Source: Actinomucor elegans (lineage: Eukaryota; Mucoromycota; Mucoromycetes; Mucorales; Mucoraceae). From it: a stretch of DNA of 64,000 nt. A program made the position numbers and the translations under genes. The first letter of the stretch is position 1. The number at the start of each line of letters is the position of its first letter. The stretch spans positions 1,674,001 to 1,738,000 of the forward strand of contig JAMSLZ010000001.1 of NCBI GenBank assembly GCA_026027325.1, read 5' to 3'. Under the pieces are notes generated by a model that did no database searches, was not told the DNA's origin, and worked only from the letters and a program-made list of their open reading frames with translations. Shown here in pieces: positions 60,263 through 64,000 of this stretch.

Positions 60263-61572
60263 AGCTAATTCCTTTGCAACAAAATATTTTGGAAAAGACA
60301 ACGTAAACATTAAAAATAACAACATGCTCCGTAATCAAGATGAAGGCTCGTTAGCTGCGGGTGCTTCCAACAGCGACATATTAAAGCTTGCAGAAATCTT
60401 AAAGGAGATTATCCTCACTAAGCAACAAAACAAGAGCGATGATTTCGACTTTGTTGAGAAACCTCGAAAATATGATGGATCCAGAGACCCCCACATTATT
60501 GAAGCTTGGATTCAGTCCATTGAAGACTATGCTGATTTAAAAAACCTGGATCATCAAAAGTCAGCTAAATTAGGTGTTATTCTGCTGGTAGATGCTGCAA
60601 AAGTCTGGTACCAGAATCTACGTCTACTGAATTCTGCCCCTGTCTACTGGTTGGAGCTCAAGACAGAGTTGGGGGCCTACTTTAAGCCTGAAAATTCAAC
60701 TTCTGTGGCAAGAGACCAAGATGCGTAACCTGCGTCAAACTGCTTCGATTGCACAAGATGTAGAAGAATTCATGACAATCAAGCTCAGCACTCCTAGAAT
60801 GACTGATGAGGAGATTGTGGACAAGTTTATTGCTAGTCTGAAAGACTCAGCTGTTCGCATTCATATCAAGGATACCATTTTCATGCAATCTCCTGTCTTG
60901 GTGGATGCTATTAGAGCGGCACATAATTATGAAGGTAATCGTCTGGATGGTGGTCTTGCTGCTTCTCGTGGTTTCTCTGCAGTTAGATATGATAAATAGA
61001 TGATCTTATGGGTTTGTCGGTTGCGGAGCGTCGGGAGCTCTTTATCATGATGAAATCCTGGAATGCCTCTTGTGATCGTGGTGGTGCACGTAGTGGTGGC
61101 CAACATCCAATGTCACAATTGTGATGGATTTGGACATTATCAAAGAGAATGTCCCTCTGAGAAACGCTCTCAATTGAATTATGTTGAAGCGGGTGATGAA
61201 TACAATGAGTGTATTGATGATAATGCTGAAAATAAAGATGTTGGTTATTCTGCTTACTTGCATTGTGTCTTGCCTACTTCTAAATCATATGTCGAACCTT
61301 TGAAGATGGATGATAGCTTGATTCAGAAGGATCTAGATTTCGTTTTGACGGCTGGTAAAGTGGATACCAAATTACCATTATACAATGCTTTGGTGAATGG
61401 TCATTCGTGCTCTGTCTTGATTGATTCGGGTGCTTCGGCTAATTACATTAGCCCCATTTTATTGTCTGCTATCACTCAAGTGAGATCTGTCAAAGGTCAA
61501 GCAGTTGAAACTGCGAATAGCCATCAATCTGTGATCTCATCCATTGAAGTTATAATCGACTTTATTGCTTGA
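60154..61572 (+). mobile_element. Truncated Ty3/gypsy-like retrotransposon (copy B)
   Basis: Gag starts at ATG 60324 (MLRNQDEGSLAAGASNSDIL), followed after frame changes by the CCHC knuckle and protease; RT, RNase H and integrase are absent. The leader is 170 nt against 460 nt in copy A, because of an internal deletion that keeps both ends alignable. Truncation is at about 61572, followed by TTTTACCGCAATAT. Copies A and B are alike enough in gag to be one family but differ at many residues. Confidence 0.85.
60324..61572 (+). pseudogene. Gag, CCHC knuckle and aspartic protease remnant (copy B)
   Basis: Gag N-terminal half runs to about 60728 (AAKVWYQNLRLLNSAPVYWL), then shifts frame to 60721-60999 (SIAQDVEEFMTIKLSTPRMT, then HIKDTIFMQSPVLVDAIRAA) and again to 61063-61572. 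The last frame holds the knuckle CHNCDGFGHYQRECP and the protease site VLIDSGASANYIS, ending with a TGA at about 61572. The RGG-rich region present in copy A is largely deleted. Confidence 0.85.
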
Positions 61573-61916
61573 TTTTTATTCTAATTTTACCGCAATATAA
61601 ACACAGAGTAAGACTCATAGCTAAAGAACTATCTGACTATCAATAAACTAGAACCCTACTTGATTTATCAAAGAATTGCTCTAGTTATATATTTCATACC
61701 TTATAAACATTACAATTGACAATGATCAGATTTACAGCGAGTATATCATATTATTAATAACGATCAGCAATAAGACATGCATAGTTAATATTTACTAATC
61801 TTTCGACAGACCCTGTTGTCCAAATGTCTCACATGCTATATACTCTATATCAGATGAACAGCTCACAAAAAAATCAGTATGCAAAATATACGTGTATATA
61901 TGAAAACCAAGTATGT
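61573..61916. other. AT-rich 3' flank of SMU1
   Basis: 344 bp without a gene. Confidence 0.4.
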
Positions 61917-63734
61917 TTATTCCATCATTGATTTGAACAAATAAATACGACGTCTTTCACTATTAATGGCAACTACATTAGAGAATGGATGGCTAGAAAT
62001 ACCAATCGCTTCCTCCTCACACACTTTATATTCCCCTAACAGGTTACCAGATGCTATCTCAAAACAGTACATGACCGATTCTTCTGACAAAACATACAAC
62101 AAGCTACCTTGATGAGATAGTGTGCCTGCCGTAAATTTGGATGCTTTTTCGTGTTCAATTGTCTGTAATATCTTGCCTTTCTCGCTTAGGATAGATGCTG
62201 TATTATTGGCATGTACTACCACCATGCGATGGTACGAATCATTTGGTATACTTAAGGCCACTTGAGCTTTGATGCCTTCTTGGGGCCTTATGCTATGTAA
62301 ACAAGCACCTGTAGTCATATCCCAAATCTATTTTTACGTGATGAATAATCGAAGAATGCTCTAACGCGTTTATATTGCTTTACCTTGATATGTTCATCGC
62401 TACTAGCACTTATCACTTGTGTGTAATCGAAGTTATACATAGCAGAATTGACAAAGGATGTATGTCCTTCAAAGGATTTTGCCAGTTTACCAGATTTAAC
62501 ATTGTGAATTTTGATAGAATGATCATAACTGCAACTTAATATTTCACTAGCATCCTTGTTGAAACAAACCGAAGTAACACCTTGACTATGCGCTGGAGAA
62601 AACCTCCTTATACAGAATCCTGATAGGATCTTCCAAATCTAAAGAAGCCATATTAGCATCTTGCAAAAAATGCACCTTATTTCATCTTCCATACAGCAAT
62701 CTTTCCGTCTGTTGAACCTGAGGCCAGTAATTCACTGTCCATACTAAAGTTTAAGCAAAGTACAGCTTGATCCATAGCCATTAAGTTTTCTTCTGCTTGA
62801 TATTTCAAATCCTTTCTTAGTTTTCCATTGCTATGATTCCATACTTCAATGAAGCCATCCACTGATCCAGAGACCAAATACAATCCATTTGGTGAAAATG
62901 TAGTACATTCAGCATACGTGTTTTTACCAGGCAACTGTACAAAAAAAACACAAGTTAGCGTATGGAAGGTTATTCTTTTGCTAATGTTACCTTGATATCA
63001 ATGTAATGATTGGCTGCAAACGCGTCATCTTCAGTTTGTTGTACTTGATCTGTTCCACGGAATAGATCAAATGCTGCGTCAACAGGTAATAAACCTTGAT
63101 GCTGCTGCCATTTAATACAATCATCCAACAATGTCATTAATCTCGACGGCTCCACTACGGTGACTTCATTGGCTAATGCTATAGTATATATTTAGTCTTT
63201 TCTAGGTTGAATGATCAAAGGTCTTTAAGTATACCTTGTGCTATGGTATTTCTTCTCTTTTCTTTTGTCATGCCTTGTGGATAATTATCTTTGGGGTCAA
63301 ACATGGACCGAGATAATGTGTGTTCTAGCCGTAAATAGCGTTCAGGATGTCTTTGTTTCAAGATAAACATGGGTTCCGTTTGTCTCAATAGCGTACGTGC
63401 TGCACCAAGTTCGCGCATCTCGGCAAGCTCTAACACCACTTGCTCGTACAGATCCATAAGTTTACGCGGCGGGATCTTGAGATCCACAACGTGACGAAGG
63501 ACTGTATCCCATTCGCCATTTTTTATCTCTTTGATAAAGGTAGTTCTGTTTTCGATCGTGTTTATTTTGACAGCCGTCTCGAGTTCTAAAGCCATGGCTG
63601 ACTCTTGCAAATCATTTTCTTTTAGGAACTGTAAAATGAGACGAATGATGCTAGAAAATACATTAATATGTAGGTCAGGTGATTTGATTTATGGCCTTGG
63701 TAATTTACTCTTCTGATTCTATCTCAACTGACAT
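61917..63734 (-). CDS. SMU1: WD40 splicing factor Smu1
   Basis: Smu1 works with RED (Ik) in the spliceosomal B complex and is needed for splicing of short introns in animals, a fitting role in a genome with 50-60-nt introns. Six exons (63734-63709, 63650-63235, 63178-62991, 62934-62695, 62638-62384, 62327-61917) give 511 residues; the human protein has 513. The N-terminus has the LisH/CTLH module ([29 protein letters not shown], then [20 protein letters not shown]). [10 protein letters not shown] and LFRG precede the WD40 propeller ([39 protein letters not shown]). The donor after GKIA (GCT|GTATGG) is chosen because it gives GKIAIWKILSG and avoids an in-frame stop a few codons on. Absent from S. 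cerevisiae, present in filamentous fungi. Confidence 0.95.
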
Positions 63735-64000
63735 AGTGTTTTGTTAAAGTGAATGATTGGCAATGGAGAAAACAAACCTCACTTAACTAAAGACTTCGGT
63801 GTTTCAATCAATGGCCTTATTGATTGGTAGATTTTGCTCTGATGGTTGTTCATTCAAAGTAGCTTTTTGTATTACAAAAGTGTAGATAAATGCAGGTATT
63901 TTTAAGAAGGATTGTAGATCAATGGATTGTGTACTGAATGATGTAAACGCAATGGTGCGTGAAGTATAATAATTGAGTGTTGTAATTGATTTATATATAT
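63735..64000. promoter_or_regulatory. 5' flank of SMU1
   Basis: 266 bp upstream of the SMU1 start, containing its leader and promoter. No specific element is recognised. Confidence 0.35.

Overview
This window is nuclear DNA of a filamentous fungus, most likely an early-diverging Mucoromycota/Mucorales species. It is visibly AT-rich. The genes carry many short introns (mostly about 45-70 nt, GTAAG/GTATG-type donors, TAG/CAG acceptors), and the encoded proteins include an HDEL-ended ER chaperone, a polarisome Spa2 protein, a Tup1 corepressor and a fungal-type tetraspanin. I could not run a database search, so the clade is an inference. Exon structures were read by hand from splice signals and reading-frame continuity; total lengths came out close to the usual family lengths, which supports them.

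Layout: 1-265 is the first exon of a minus-strand ubiquitin-like-domain protein that runs off the left edge. 266-2833 is gene-poor, with coding-looking fragments that may be a decayed gene. 2834-12181 holds EXO70 and UTP10 in tandem on the minus strand; UTP10 shares a 244-bp divergent promoter with RPS13 (12426-13060, plus). LHS1/GRP170 (14273-17467) and acetyl-CoA synthetase (19669-21932) follow on the minus strand. A mariner-type palindromic MITE sits at 23683-24146. Then come five minus-strand genes: TUP1, TAH18, a CDKN3-like phosphatase, a poly(A)-binding protein, and a CaaX-box protein, with a small secreted CX3C protein between the last two. On the plus strand are deoxyhypusine hydroxylase, SPA2, ETF-beta and DPH7. 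A tetraspanin lies on the minus strand at 49882-50748.

From about 51 kb to 61.9 kb the window turns into a transposon graveyard. Two broken Ty3/gypsy-like elements lie in opposite orientation (53.6-56.2 kb minus; 60.3-61.6 kb plus). Each is preceded by a tRNA-Glu(UUC) gene inside a 192-bp block that is almost identical in the two copies, although the gag proteins have diverged. Between them are a 56-bp tandem repeat with palindromic half-sites, a second MITE with TCACGTGA ends, and LTR-like and dispersed short repeats. The window closes with SMU1 (61917-63734, minus).

Functionally the genes are ordinary housekeeping: secretion and polarity (EXO70, SPA2), ribosome production and translation (UTP10, RPS13, PAB1, DOHH, DPH7), ER folding (LHS1), metabolism and redox (ACS, ETF-beta, TAH18), splicing (SMU1) and transcription (TUP1). 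The unusual material is the inverted tRNA-retroelement locus at the right.
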